From Aliikangiella coralliicola (GTDB taxonomy: Bacteria > Pseudomonadota > Gammaproteobacteria > Enterobacterales > Kangiellaceae): a stretch of 64,000 nucleotides of DNA. Positions 1-9,020 of the stretch are shown here, piece after piece (within the stretch, counting starts at the first letter, position 1; every line of letters begins with the position of its first letter). The position numbers and the translations under genes are program-made. The notes under the pieces are model-generated. The model had not been told where the DNA came from. It made no database searches and saw only the letters and a list, made by a program, of their open reading frames with translations. Location of the stretch: assembly GCF_007004725.1 (NCBI RefSeq), contig NZ_ML660162.1, forward strand, positions 186,001-250,000, read 5' to 3'.

Positions 1-495
1 CCGGTCAAGGATCCATTCATTCTGGTTGTTATCTGTGTAAGCCACTGCCACATGGTAGTCCCAAGAAGCCTTGTTACCATTTTCCGGAGTAAACGAAATT
101 GATCCTCCTAATGCAGGAGAGACGAGTGCGCTAGAAAAAAGCCAAACTTTATAAATGTTCGCATCTTCTATTTCTTTTAACTGTAAGTAATCAAAATGAG
201 CGCGAACATGGCAACCACTGTAACTATTGTTTGGAAATTCAGGCAGAGTGGCCAGTTTTGCTCTAAGTTGTGCTTCCGCTTTGGGGAGCTGAGCAGTAAC
301 AACAAAGTCATCCAGCTTTTTATTGGAAGGGTCAACAAACATTGATGTAGGAACGAATGCAACAGCTTGTGAAAAATTTTCAGCACTTTGAGGAGAAACA
401 CTTTGAGAAGACGTTCTTAAATTCTGGTTTGATTTAATTGAAGTACATCCGGCTAAAAAACTCGCGATTAATAAAATTGATAATCTACTTTTCAA
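1..495 (-). CDS. Lipoprotein with protein-glutaminase (Gln deamidase) signature, C-terminus off the left edge
   Basis: Only the first 165 codons are in the window. The start is a TTG at 495 with GAGAGGG about 8 bases upstream; no ATG fits. The N-terminus is a signal peptide ending in a lipobox L-A-G-C (Cys17), so the protein should be lipidated and exported. The rest carries the spaced residues of the bacterial protein-glutaminase/Gln-deamidase family: S-G-C-H-x-R-A-H (Cys95), W-D-Y-H-V-A (His148) and W-I-L-D (Asp164), which would be the Cys-His-Asp triad. Members hydrolyse protein glutamine side-chain amides to glutamate. Family assignment is from motif memory; the exported location and truncation are seen directly. 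Confidence 0.68.
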   Translation of the reverse strand, partial: MKSRLSILLIASFLAGCTSIKSNQNLRTSSQSVSPQSAENFSQAVAFVPTSMFVDPSNKKLDDFVVTAQLPKAEAQLRAKLATLPEFPNNSYSGCHVRAHFDYLQLKEIEDANIYKVWLFSSALVSPALGGSISFTPENGNKASWDYHVAVAYTDNNQNEWILDR

Positions 496-610
496 AACTT
501 TTCCCTCTCTTGTTATAAATATTGTTTCTACCAGATTCGTTTATCGGACTACCTAGTTATTATTCCTCAGCAATTTATACAGATTATTCTCGAACGTCGA
601 CCCGTTAATT

Positions 611-1126
611 TTATGATTCATCGAAACTAACAAAAACCTCTTTACATTTACGACATACATATTTGTATATTACAGGTTCGGAATCGGGAACATGCTCTTG
701 TTTAAGGTGTTCCCATTCCTCAGAATCAAGATAGGTATTTTCTAATATCCAGTTTACTTCGGATTGTGATAGAGACTGAAGATCACTTGCCAACGCCTGG
801 CCATAAAACTCGCAAGCATCATCACAGTGCTCGAGCCAATCTTGCTCTTGAAAGGAGTAAAACCCAGGCGTTCTTTCCTGCACTTCCTTTACGATTTCAT
901 CTGGCAAATCGCTATAAAAATTATTAAATTGAGCATCATATTTTTTAGCAGCAGAACCATCCGCGATACACCAGGGACAAAGACTTGATATGTCACCTTT
1001 ACAATATATCGAGCCTTTATATCGATATCCAGTCTGCTTACCACAGCATTCACAAATTTCGCTGCTTTCACAGATGCTATCGCTACCAATCGGATCAGGA
1101 TGATATTTAAAATTTGGAAGTTCCAT
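611..1126 (-). CDS. cbrC: CbrC family protein (UPF0167)
   Basis: A 171-residue protein of typical CbrC/UPF0167 length. It starts L-P-x-F-K-Y-H-P-D-P and has cysteine pairs C-E-C-C-G and L-C-P-W-C-I-A-D-G-S-A-A-K-K, plus T-P-G-F, all hallmarks of the family; a further C-R-K-C pair lies near the C-terminus. The E. coli member is linked to tolerance of colicin E2; the biochemical role is not established. ATG at 1126 is preceded by AAGGAG at normal spacing. It stands alone, divergent from the lipoxygenase gene. The cysteine pattern suggests metal binding (inference). Confidence 0.85.
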   Translation of the reverse strand: MELPNFKYHPDPIGSDSICESSEICECCGKQTGYRYKGSIYCKGDISSLCPWCIADGSAAKKYDAQFNNFYSDLPDEIVKEVQERTPGFYSFQEQDWLEHCDDACEFYGQALASDLQSLSQSEVNWILENTYLDSEEWEHLKQEHVPDSEPVIYKYVCRKCKEVFVSFDES

Positions 1127-1460
1127 GCATCTCCTTTGAAATTAACATTAAATTAAATAGACCTGAAGGCCCGACTACCAAAATAACTCATTTATAGATA
1201 ATGCCATATTTATTATCCATTTCAATATATTATTCACACTTGAATCGAGTTCAGCAGAACCCGCATATTCTTAATTTTAAACCAACCTGGCATTCTCAAA
1301 ACAAGAAAGCTGTTACATGGTCGAAAATTGTCTTTCAAAAAAATATTTGAAGTTTGTATTATCACGGAGTTTGCTGCTACGAAATTTGATTGATCGAGTG
1401 GGTAAGTTTCACCACTCAGGCTATAGTTAACAGAATACCAATAATAACTGAGGAAAAATA
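1127..1460. other. Intergenic region between divergent cbrC-like and lipoxygenase genes
   Basis: About 330 AT-rich bases that must hold the promoters of both divergent genes. I see no convincing sigma-70 pair, operator or conserved open frame here; an open minus-strand frame across it lacks protein-like composition. Confidence 0.5.
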
Positions 1461-3590
1461 ATGACCGGTTCATCCAACACTAGTACGTATCCTAGCCTCC
1501 CCCAAAATGTGAGCGAGAAGGAATTTCAACAGCGTCAATTTCAGCTATCGCTGGCACGTACATCATATAACTACATGCAATCATATTTAGAGGGAGTGCC
1601 TTTGTCTGCTGATTTGCCTAAGGGAGAAGAGTTTTCCCTGGCTTATGAAGCGAAAGTCTTGCCGGTTTTTTTACGGCTGGCCGATAATTTTAAAAGTGTT
1701 GTTCTGGATATTTTGGAAGAGGAGATTGAAGGAGATTTCCCTGAAGACGCGATAAAAAAAATCGAGGAAGCTTACAGCAAGTTTGAGGAAAAAAAAGGAT
1801 CATGGCATCTGATCGATGAAGCTAAAGATATTATTGGCATTCTTGAAAGTTTAAGTGCTATCCCGGAGGCGCTTAGAAAACTGAAAAATCTACCCAAAGA
1901 TATCAAAAAATTAGTCACTGGAATGGAGTCGCTGATTAAGGAGGCCTCGCGGGAAGGCCCAACAGCAATGCTTAAGTCAACCTTATATGACTTGTTAGCT
2001 AATCATCAATATTTGACCGCAACCAGCAAGGAAGATTATAAAAAGCTGTTCAAATCTTTACCCGCCCCCCAAACACTAGCTGTTGAGCGTAAGCCCTGGA
2101 TGAATCCTGAAGAAGAACCTTATGAGCAGGATTGGTTTTTTGGTTATCTGCAAACAGGCGGTTACAACACCACCAATCTGCAAGGTGTTCGGCTCGATGA
2201 TGAAAGCGATAAATATTCAGTTGCCCTGTCTACACTGACCGAGAAGTTTCCTGTTACTGACAAGATATTTCAGGCGGTAGTCGGCGACGATACTATTAGT
2301 CTTCGTAAAGCCGCTCAAAATAAGCAACTGTATGTATGTGATTACTCAATGTTGGATGGCGCAAAATCTTGTGATAACCATGGAAAGCCTCGCTTTGTTG
2401 CAGCGCCTATCGCGCTATTTTATTTAAACCCAAATCCCGTGCAGGGTTTCCCAGGGCAAGGAGAGGTGTTACAACCAATCGCGATACAACTGCAGCAGAA
2501 GTATGATGCGGAAACTTCGCCGATTTTCACGCCGAATAATTGTTCTGATGCGAATGATGAAAACGGTTTGAAGTGGCGTACTGCAAAAATGCTCGTCAAT
2601 GTTGTTTGTGCTATCCAACATGAAAATGTTGCTCATCTGGGCGCATGCCACCTGACAATTGAGCCGATGGTTGTTGCCGCACACCGTCAATTATCAGAAC
2701 AACATCCTTTATTAAAACTTTTAATTCCTCATTTTCGTTTTACGCTTAATATTAATGATAACGCTATCCATAACCTGGTGATCCCGGGCGGAGTGGTCGC
2801 AAATACTGTCGGTCTAACAGTTGAGTCATCGCTAGCGATGGTTGCCGAGGCAAGAGCGGCATGGCGCTGGGATGAACAGTGTCCTGATCGCTTATTTCAG
2901 GAGCGTGGCGTAGACGAAGCAAGTTTGCCTCAGTTTGCTTTCAGAGATGATACTTTGTTGTTATGGAATGCGATAAAAGATTTTGTGAGTGACTATCTTA
3001 AAATTTATTATCAAGACGATGCAGCTGTGAGTAACGATTGTGAACTTCGAGGGTTTATCAACGAGCTAGTGTCGCCACTATACGCCAGTTTCAAAGGAAT
3101 GAATGGTTTGGTTGCGCCAAATGAAGAAGGCGAACCCTATCGCATTGAGAGCCTGGATTATTTAATCCAGATTGTCTCACACATGATTTATCTCGCAGGG
3201 CCTCAGCACGCGTCTGTCAATTACGCCCAATACCCCTTGATGTCTTATAGTCCGAGTGTATCGGGTTGTATCTACCATGCTGTACCAACCAGAAGCGATG
3301 AAATAAAAACAGAGGAAGAGGCATTAAAATGGTGTCTGCCACTGGATATCGCTTTATATACTTTGTCTTTTGAATATCTTTTAACTGGTGTTCAATACGA
3401 TACTTTAGGACATTACAGTGACGACCCTCGGGTTCCCTACTTTGCTGATCCGCGGGTGGACGAGCCAGTCAAAGATTTTCAGGAACGTCTATCACTGATC
3501 GAAATTGAAATCCGCAAACGAAACAAAGAGCGTCCTATGCCTTATCTGTTTCAGTTGCCTTCAATGGTACCAAACAGTACCAGTATTTAA
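1461..3590 (+). CDS. Lipoxygenase
   Basis: A 709-residue iron-dependent dioxygenase that would insert O2 into polyunsaturated fatty acids to give hydroperoxides. All ligands expected for the non-haem iron are visible: His392 and His397 (H-L-G-A-C-H), His583 and Asn587 (H-A-S-V-N-Y), and the free C-terminal Ile709. The surrounding W-R-x-A-K, H-E-x-x-x-H-L, L-T-I-E-P and L-L-x-P-H motifs are standard. Residues 1-200 are helical and divergent; there is no signal peptide and no clear PLAT domain. ATG at 1461 follows GAGGAAAA. The gene is monocistronic and converges on the kinase gene. Substrate and regiospecificity cannot be read from the sequence. Confidence 0.93.
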   Translation: MTGSSNTSTYPSLPQNVSEKEFQQRQFQLSLARTSYNYMQSYLEGVPLSADLPKGEEFSLAYEAKVLPVFLRLADNFKSVVLDILEEEIEGDFPEDAIKKIEEAYSKFEEKKGSWHLIDEAKDIIGILESLSAIPEALRKLKNLPKDIKKLVTGMESLIKEASREGPTAMLKSTLYDLLANHQYLTATSKEDYKKLFKSLPAPQTLAVERKPWMNPEEEPYEQDWFFGYLQTGGYNTTNLQGVRLDDESDKYSVALSTLTEKFPVTDKIFQAVVGDDTISLRKAAQNKQLYVCDYSMLDGAKSCDNHGKPRFVAAPIALFYLNPNPVQGFPGQGEVLQPIAIQLQQKYDAETSPIFTPNNCSDANDENGLKWRTAKMLVNVVCAIQHENVAHLGACHLTIEPMVVAAHRQLSEQHPLLKLLIPHFRFTLNINDNAIHNLVIPGGVVANTVGLTVESSLAMVAEARAAWRWDEQCPDRLFQERGVDEASLPQFAFRDDTLLLWNAIKDFVSDYLKIYYQDDAAVSNDCELRGFINELVSPLYASFKGMNGLVAPNEEGEPYRIESLDYLIQIVSHMIYLAGPQHASVNYAQYPLMSYSPSVSGCIYHAVPTRSDEIKTEEEALKWCLPLDIALYTLSFEYLLTGVQYDTLGHYSDDPRVPYFADPRVDEPVKDFQERLSLIEIEIRKRNKERPMPYLFQLPSMVPNSTSI

Positions 3591-3652
3591 ATTAACTCGT
3601 AATAAATTAGCCATTACTTAAATTAACCAGCACTCGACGTATGGATTGCAGT

Positions 3653-6600
3653 TCATACGTCGGCAATACAAAATTGGTTTCGGCCATTATGTTTCGCTTC
3701 ATACAAAGCCACATCAGCCTGTGAAATAAGGGTGTCGGCTTTGGCTTTGGGCGAAGCCGGCATGGTGCAAATGCCGACGCTGATCGTGACATGGTCGGCA
3801 GACTTTGAAAATGCGTGGGGTATGGCTAAAGCTCGAACGACATTCAGACAATTTTGTGCGACTTTAATTGTGTCGATTTTTTTTAAGCCGATGATCAAAA
3901 TTGTAAACTCTTCTCCACCATATCGGGCGACCAGATCGCTAGAGCGATTAACGACTGTTTGAAGCGCTTTAGCAACGGCTTTGATACAGTTGTCGCCTTC
4001 GAGATGGCCATAGTGATCGTTAAATTCTTTAAAGTGATCGATATCTATCATCAGCAAGGATAAAGAGTGAGCATCTCGCAGACTACGCCGCCATTCCTTG
4101 TCTAATGTTTCATTAAATTCTCGGCGGTTTGCAATGCCGGTCAGTCCATCGCGACTAGCCAGTAATTGTAGTTCTTCAGTACGTTGTCTGACTTTTTCTT
4201 CCAGCTGTCTGTAATAACGTGCATTGATGAGCGACACAGCGGCCTGTGAAGCAATTAACTCCAGCGTATCTTTATGTTTTTCGGTAAAGGTTTTTTCAGT
4301 GAGGTTATTTTCCAGATAAACAATGGCGACCAACTTACCCTGGCCAATTATTGGTAAGCAGAGCACAGACTTGGGTTTATTGTTTTGCAAATAACTATCT
4401 TGTAAAAATCGCTGATCATCAACTGGTTTATTAAGCACTAAAGTTTCTTGTGTTTGTCGCACGTAGCGTATCAGCGTGTTGGGTAGAAAAGAGCCGGCAT
4501 CAGAAAAAGTCACATCCAGTTTTTTACTGAGCAACTGGCATTCAATCGCTTGCTTTTGGCTATCGACCTGACCAAAAACCTCCAGTGTCAATGTATCTTC
4601 ATCATTAATAACAATTCCCCCTTGTTGTGCCCCTGCATTTTCGAGGAGAATTTCCATCATTTTTTTCAACAAAGAACCAATGTTGATTTCCTGGGACAAC
4701 AGTTGATTGGCTTTCAACAATGAATGGAGATCAAGTGAATTAGCGTCGGCTGGAATGCCGTTTTGCGTTGATGGTAGGACACCGCCGCGAACTCCCAACA
4801 GAGTATTTTCTCGATTAAATTGAAGCGTCGGCCATTGCGCTTCAATTAGCGCACATTTGACGTTGGCGCCCCAGTGAGAATAAAGATAATAGGCTTCCTT
4901 GACGAAAACTTCTGCCAGACGCTGTTGTTTTTGTTTCATCCAGTACTTGGCATAACGCTCACAGGTCAATGCCTCACATTGAATAAAACCGGCTTGCCTG
5001 GCGGTATCAATCGCTTGAGAATAGGCGTGCATTGCCAATTCGTTGTCATTTTTTACACAAGCCAGTTCGGCTTTTATTAGCCAATATTTATGTTGATAGT
5101 TATTTGGACTATGGATAGCCCACTGTTCAAATTGATCACAGTATTGTTGTGCAGTGAGCAGGTTATCCTGGTTTAACTGGTCCTGATTTATTTGATCCTG
5201 GTTTAACCGGTCCATATTTAATTCGCTAATATTTATTAAGCTGAGCGCAGCATAAAAAGTACTTTCTGTTACCGATGGACTATCTGGAAGAAATGCACTG
5301 ACCATTGGTAAGTTCTGCACAAATTGTTGCTGTAATTTTACGTCATCAACCAGGTAAGCATGACGTATCATGGCACTAGTATAAAAAGCTAAATCCATTG
5401 ATGGCGTGCTAAAATCGCCGTTAAAATAATCACAGGCATTAAAAGTATCAGTATCAAGAGAATTGCTGCTAAGTGTCTTGCCTTGTAATGCAAGTAAAGC
5501 CTGGTAGCTACTGAGTACAAGATAATTTTCATTAGGAGTCTGGTGAGTCTTTCTTAGAAAAGCCAGACCTTGAGTTATTTCAGTTTCCAGCTCTGCGAGT
5601 GCACAACCTTTAATTAATTTATTTCTCACGCTAAACAAAACTGAATAACCGGCATAGACTAGATTAATTCCTTCATGACCCCATTTTATTACCTGCGCTA
5701 GACTCCGGTAACTATTTTCTATTGGCTCACACCAGTGTAAATAAGTTGATGAAAAATACTGATAGGTCGTTGCACGGTAGTATTTATTCTCCCACTGGTC
5801 AGATAGTGTTTTAGCCAGTTTTCCCATCTGATAGCAGCGTTTATGCTGTTCCCCCATCGCGGCCATTGCCGTCGCGTAAGTGAGGTAAGCAATGGAGCTA
5901 AGTTCGCATTGGCCATGTTTTAAAGTCAGTTGCACCATTCTACAAGCGTTCACTGCATAGGACTTAAAATGACCAACCAGATAGAGCGCAACTGCTAGCG
6001 CATTGTATAGCTGCATGCAGAGTAGACTTTCAGGATCACTCATTTTTTCTGCATTGAGTAATTGCTCGACGGTGAAGGGAGATAACCTTTCTTGAGTTGT
6101 CGAAAAAATAGTATTGAGCTGTTTTTCCGCTTCAAGTTCGTTTTCTGGAAACTGTTGCTCCATGTAGTTCAGGCCGGCCAGTAAAACTTTGATTGCTTCG
6201 TTAAAACGTCCCTGGGTTTGATATTGTTCAGCCTGCACCAGAATCAGCGTAATTCGGGCGGCTTTGGTAGGAGTCATTTCGGCCGCCTCAGTATAAATAG
6301 CATCGGCAGCGTCGAAATGACCTGACAAATATTCGGCTTCAGCCAGCTCTTTATATATCGACAAAGTCTGTTCAGGCTGTGTTTGCCAGGCAGATTCTGG
6401 CAAAAGATTTTTGGCATTATTCAAATAAGTTGAAGCAGCCTGATAAGCAACCGCTTTTTTTACTTTGATCCCGGCGCGAAGATTTAAAGCAAGTAGTTGC
6501 GCTTGCTCCTGAGGATCGGTGATTAGAGAATTAGCACTGTTAAGTGCTTGCAATAGTGTAAAGAGATTTTCCTCCCGTTCATTTGCGGAGCTATTCGTCA

Positions 6601-8743
6601 GCAAATGACGACCAATACGTAATTGTAATTGCTTGGTGGTATCGTCACTTGTCAGCAAATAGGCAGCTTGTTGTACGCGGTCGTGAAGAAAACGATAACG
6701 TGACTGATTAAGGCGCGTTACATCATTGGCGAATTCAAAATTTTCATCCAGAGGTAAAATAAAACCCGATTTTAAAATCGGCCAAAGGGCAGCAGCAGTG
6801 ACCGTCACATCACACTCCGAAACTGACGATAACTGTCGCATGGAAAATTGCGTGCCTAAATGAGCAGCCAATGACAACAAAGATTGTGCTTCGCGATCCA
6901 ATCGACGTAATTTATTAACCATTAAATCGACCACATTATCGGTAATACGCTGTTGGCGGATCTTTTCTATTCGCCAAGACCATTGACCCTCTTGATGGTT
7001 GTAACTAATGTCACCGCTGTCATACAAAGACGATAAAAACTGGTTAAGAAAAAAAGGATTTCCCTCCGTTTTTTCAATACAAAGCTCAGCCAGCGTTTTG
7101 GTTTTATCGACAGAGCAATGAAAAGATTCGCATAATAGTCTTTCGACATCCGCAATTTTCAGTGGCTCCAAATGTAACTGTTTAACAACGCCAGTCTTTT
7201 CTATATCACGCAGGCTCTGGCTAAGTGGATGCGATGCGTCAACTTCATTACTGCGATAGGCCGCAACAATAAGCAGGAATGATTCTCGAAAATTACTCAG
7301 TTGTTTTTCTAACAAAGTTAAGGTTGGAATATCTGCCCATTGTAAATCATCAAGAAAGATGACTAAGGGATGCTCACGAGAACTCAAGGAATTGATAAAT
7401 TGAGTACAAGCCAAGTGGAAACGCGCTTCAGCTTCAGCTGTCGGTAATGTTGGCAACGCAGGTGGTGTTCCAATGATAGAAGCGACGTTGGGGAGAAGTT
7501 CGGTAATTACCGCGGCATTGTCGCCCAATTCGGAAGACAGTCTCTCTTTCCAATAAGCCAAACGCTCTTCAGTTTCGCCAAGTAATTGCTGTATCAGAGG
7601 GTGAATCGCCTGAACTAGTGCGCTGTATGGCTGAGCACGGCTATATTGATCACATTTACCGGTGATAAAGAAACCGCGTTTGGCAATAACCGGTTTTTGT
7701 AGCTGGTTTACCAATACTGATTTACCAACGCCTGAATATCCTTTTACCAAAACCAGTTCCGCGTATCCTCTGCTGCTTTGTTCAAAAGAGGTCAGCAGTG
7801 TCGTTAATTCAGAGTCACGGCCATAGAGCTTTTGCGAAATGCAAAATTGCTGCGGAATATCGGAACTCGCCAGAGGAAAACCAGTTATGGTTCCTTCAGT
7901 ACGCCACTCTTCCCAACAACGATTCAAATCGGCCTGCAAGCCGAAGCTACTCTGGTAGCGATCTTCTGGAGATTTAGCCAGTAGTTTACTAACAATCGCT
8001 GAAAGAGATTCTGGAATATCTGCTATCTCCGCGAGCGGTTCTGGCGTGTGGGCAATATGACCATGTAATAAGGTCATGGGATCATTAGAGATAAAAGGTA
8101 GACTACCGGAAAACAGTTCGTAAAAAGTGATGCCTAGAGAATAATAATCGCTACGATGATCAAGCTCCAGATTAGTGCGACCAGTTTGTTCAGGGGAAAT
8201 ATATTCGAAACCTCCCCAGAGATCATTAGTATTCAGCGATGGTTGTTTGTGGCTAAGTCGCGTTGCTTGCGCAAAGTTGCATAGTTTGAGAGTAAGGCTA
8301 TCAGGATCGATGAGAATATTTTTAGGATTAATGTCGCGGTGGATCAAATGATGTTCGTGCACGTCTTTCAACGCAGAGACTAATTGACAGGCTATTTGCA
8401 GCCGTTCACCGAAAGACAGTTTTTTGGACTGCATGAACTTTGCTAGAGTAACTGATGAAAAATCTTCTAGCACCAGTATCAAATTATTGTCGTGGTGTTT
8501 TATCCCGCCGGCCTGAATGATCCAGTCTGACGAAATAGATTGTAAGATTTCAAACTCGTGCTTTCTACGGGCGTTTAAATGGGCCGATGGATAATCAGTA
8601 TTCTGGTATTTGATGATGGCCGATTGGGTGGTATCGTCAGTAGAATCTGGTTCGGAGCTTAGCGGTCCTTCAACTGCACGAGCGATGACCGTATTGCCTT
8701 GGGCATATATGACTTGCTTGACTGTAAAACCTGCTAGTTTCAT
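3653..8743 (-). CDS. Multidomain Ser/Thr kinase-like, AAA ATPase, GAF and GGDEF diguanylate cyclase
   Basis: About 1,696 residues from ATG 8743; the frame extends to a TTG at 8788 without a better ribosome site. Order: protein kinase domain (about 5-275; Lys45, H-R-D with Asp127, Asn132); AAA-type ATPase (Walker A G-Y-S-G-V-G-K-S near 325-332, Walker B I-F-L-D-D); a long helical repeat region (about 700-1320); GAF (about 1350-1510); GGDEF (G-G-E-E-F near 1609) with an upstream R-S-S-D inhibitory I-site. It probably couples an intracellular or ligand signal to c-di-GMP synthesis. The kinase D-F-G is N-F-A, so catalysis by that domain is doubtful. Residues encoded around 5170-5215 are a short L-N-Q-D repeat. 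Monocistronic, at the edge of the cassette region. Confidence 0.9.
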   Translation of the reverse strand: MKLAGFTVKQVIYAQGNTVIARAVEGPLSSEPDSTDDTTQSAIIKYQNTDYPSAHLNARRKHEFEILQSISSDWIIQAGGIKHHDNNLILVLEDFSSVTLAKFMQSKKLSFGERLQIACQLVSALKDVHEHHLIHRDINPKNILIDPDSLTLKLCNFAQATRLSHKQPSLNTNDLWGGFEYISPEQTGRTNLELDHRSDYYSLGITFYELFSGSLPFISNDPMTLLHGHIAHTPEPLAEIADIPESLSAIVSKLLAKSPEDRYQSSFGLQADLNRCWEEWRTEGTITGFPLASSDIPQQFCISQKLYGRDSELTTLLTSFEQSSRGYAELVLVKGYSGVGKSVLVNQLQKPVIAKRGFFITGKCDQYSRAQPYSALVQAIHPLIQQLLGETEERLAYWKERLSSELGDNAAVITELLPNVASIIGTPPALPTLPTAEAEARFHLACTQFINSLSSREHPLVIFLDDLQWADIPTLTLLEKQLSNFRESFLLIVAAYRSNEVDASHPLSQSLRDIEKTGVVKQLHLEPLKIADVERLLCESFHCSVDKTKTLAELCIEKTEGNPFFLNQFLSSLYDSGDISYNHQEGQWSWRIEKIRQQRITDNVVDLMVNKLRRLDREAQSLLSLAAHLGTQFSMRQLSSVSECDVTVTAAALWPILKSGFILPLDENFEFANDVTRLNQSRYRFLHDRVQQAAYLLTSDDTTKQLQLRIGRHLLTNSSANEREENLFTLLQALNSANSLITDPQEQAQLLALNLRAGIKVKKAVAYQAASTYLNNAKNLLPESAWQTQPEQTLSIYKELAEAEYLSGHFDAADAIYTEAAEMTPTKAARITLILVQAEQYQTQGRFNEAIKVLLAGLNYMEQQFPENELEAEKQLNTIFSTTQERLSPFTVEQLLNAEKMSDPESLLCMQLYNALAVALYLVGHFKSYAVNACRMVQLTLKHGQCELSSIAYLTYATAMAAMGEQHKRCYQMGKLAKTLSDQWENKYYRATTYQYFSSTYLHWCEPIENSYRSLAQVIKWGHEGINLVYAGYSVLFSVRNKLIKGCALAELETEITQGLAFLRKTHQTPNENYLVLSSYQALLALQGKTLSSNSLDTDTFNACDYFNGDFSTPSMDLAFYTSAMIRHAYLVDDVKLQQQFVQNLPMVSAFLPDSPSVTESTFYAALSLINISELNMDRLNQDQINQDQLNQDNLLTAQQYCDQFEQWAIHSPNNYQHKYWLIKAELACVKNDNELAMHAYSQAIDTARQAGFIQCEALTCERYAKYWMKQKQQRLAEVFVKEAYYLYSHWGANVKCALIEAQWPTLQFNRENTLLGVRGGVLPSTQNGIPADANSLDLHSLLKANQLLSQEINIGSLLKKMMEILLENAGAQQGGIVINDEDTLTLEVFGQVDSQKQAIECQLLSKKLDVTFSDAGSFLPNTLIRYVRQTQETLVLNKPVDDQRFLQDSYLQNNKPKSVLCLPIIGQGKLVAIVYLENNLTEKTFTEKHKDTLELIASQAAVSLINARYYRQLEEKVRQRTEELQLLASRDGLTGIANRREFNETLDKEWRRSLRDAHSLSLLMIDIDHFKEFNDHYGHLEGDNCIKAVAKALQTVVNRSSDLVARYGGEEFTILIIGLKKIDTIKVAQNCLNVVRALAIPHAFSKSADHVTISVGICTMPASPKAKADTLISQADVALYEAKHNGRNQFCIADV

Positions 8744-9020
8744 CGGCAAATAAATTACATCTTGGTAAAGCAAAAAAGTATAGCTCAAATCTGTAAATTA
8801 TCTCAGCCTGATTGGTTATATTACCGGGTGTTTAATTACCAGGTGTTTAATGAGCGGCATCTGGTTAAATTTATCTAATATAGAGATAGCCACGTATAAA
8901 CCCAGCCTGACCAATCAGCTGAAAGTTTTTCCGACACTTCAAAATGCAACCGATAATTCTGTTAGGTGTCTCCTCTATCAAAATAGTAAGTTTCTTACGC
9001 CAATGAAAATTAATTCATAA
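8744..9020. other. Left flank between backbone and cassette array
   Basis: No gene seen. It contains a short tandem repeat of GGTGTTTAAT (8826-8850) and a GTTAGGT near 8960 that could be a decayed attC core. The exact left end of the array is not resolved here. Confidence 0.35.

Noticed and set aside
1234-1473. Minus-strand frame across the lipoxygenase start
   Set aside because: It overlaps the lipoxygenase ribosome site and start, with atypical composition.
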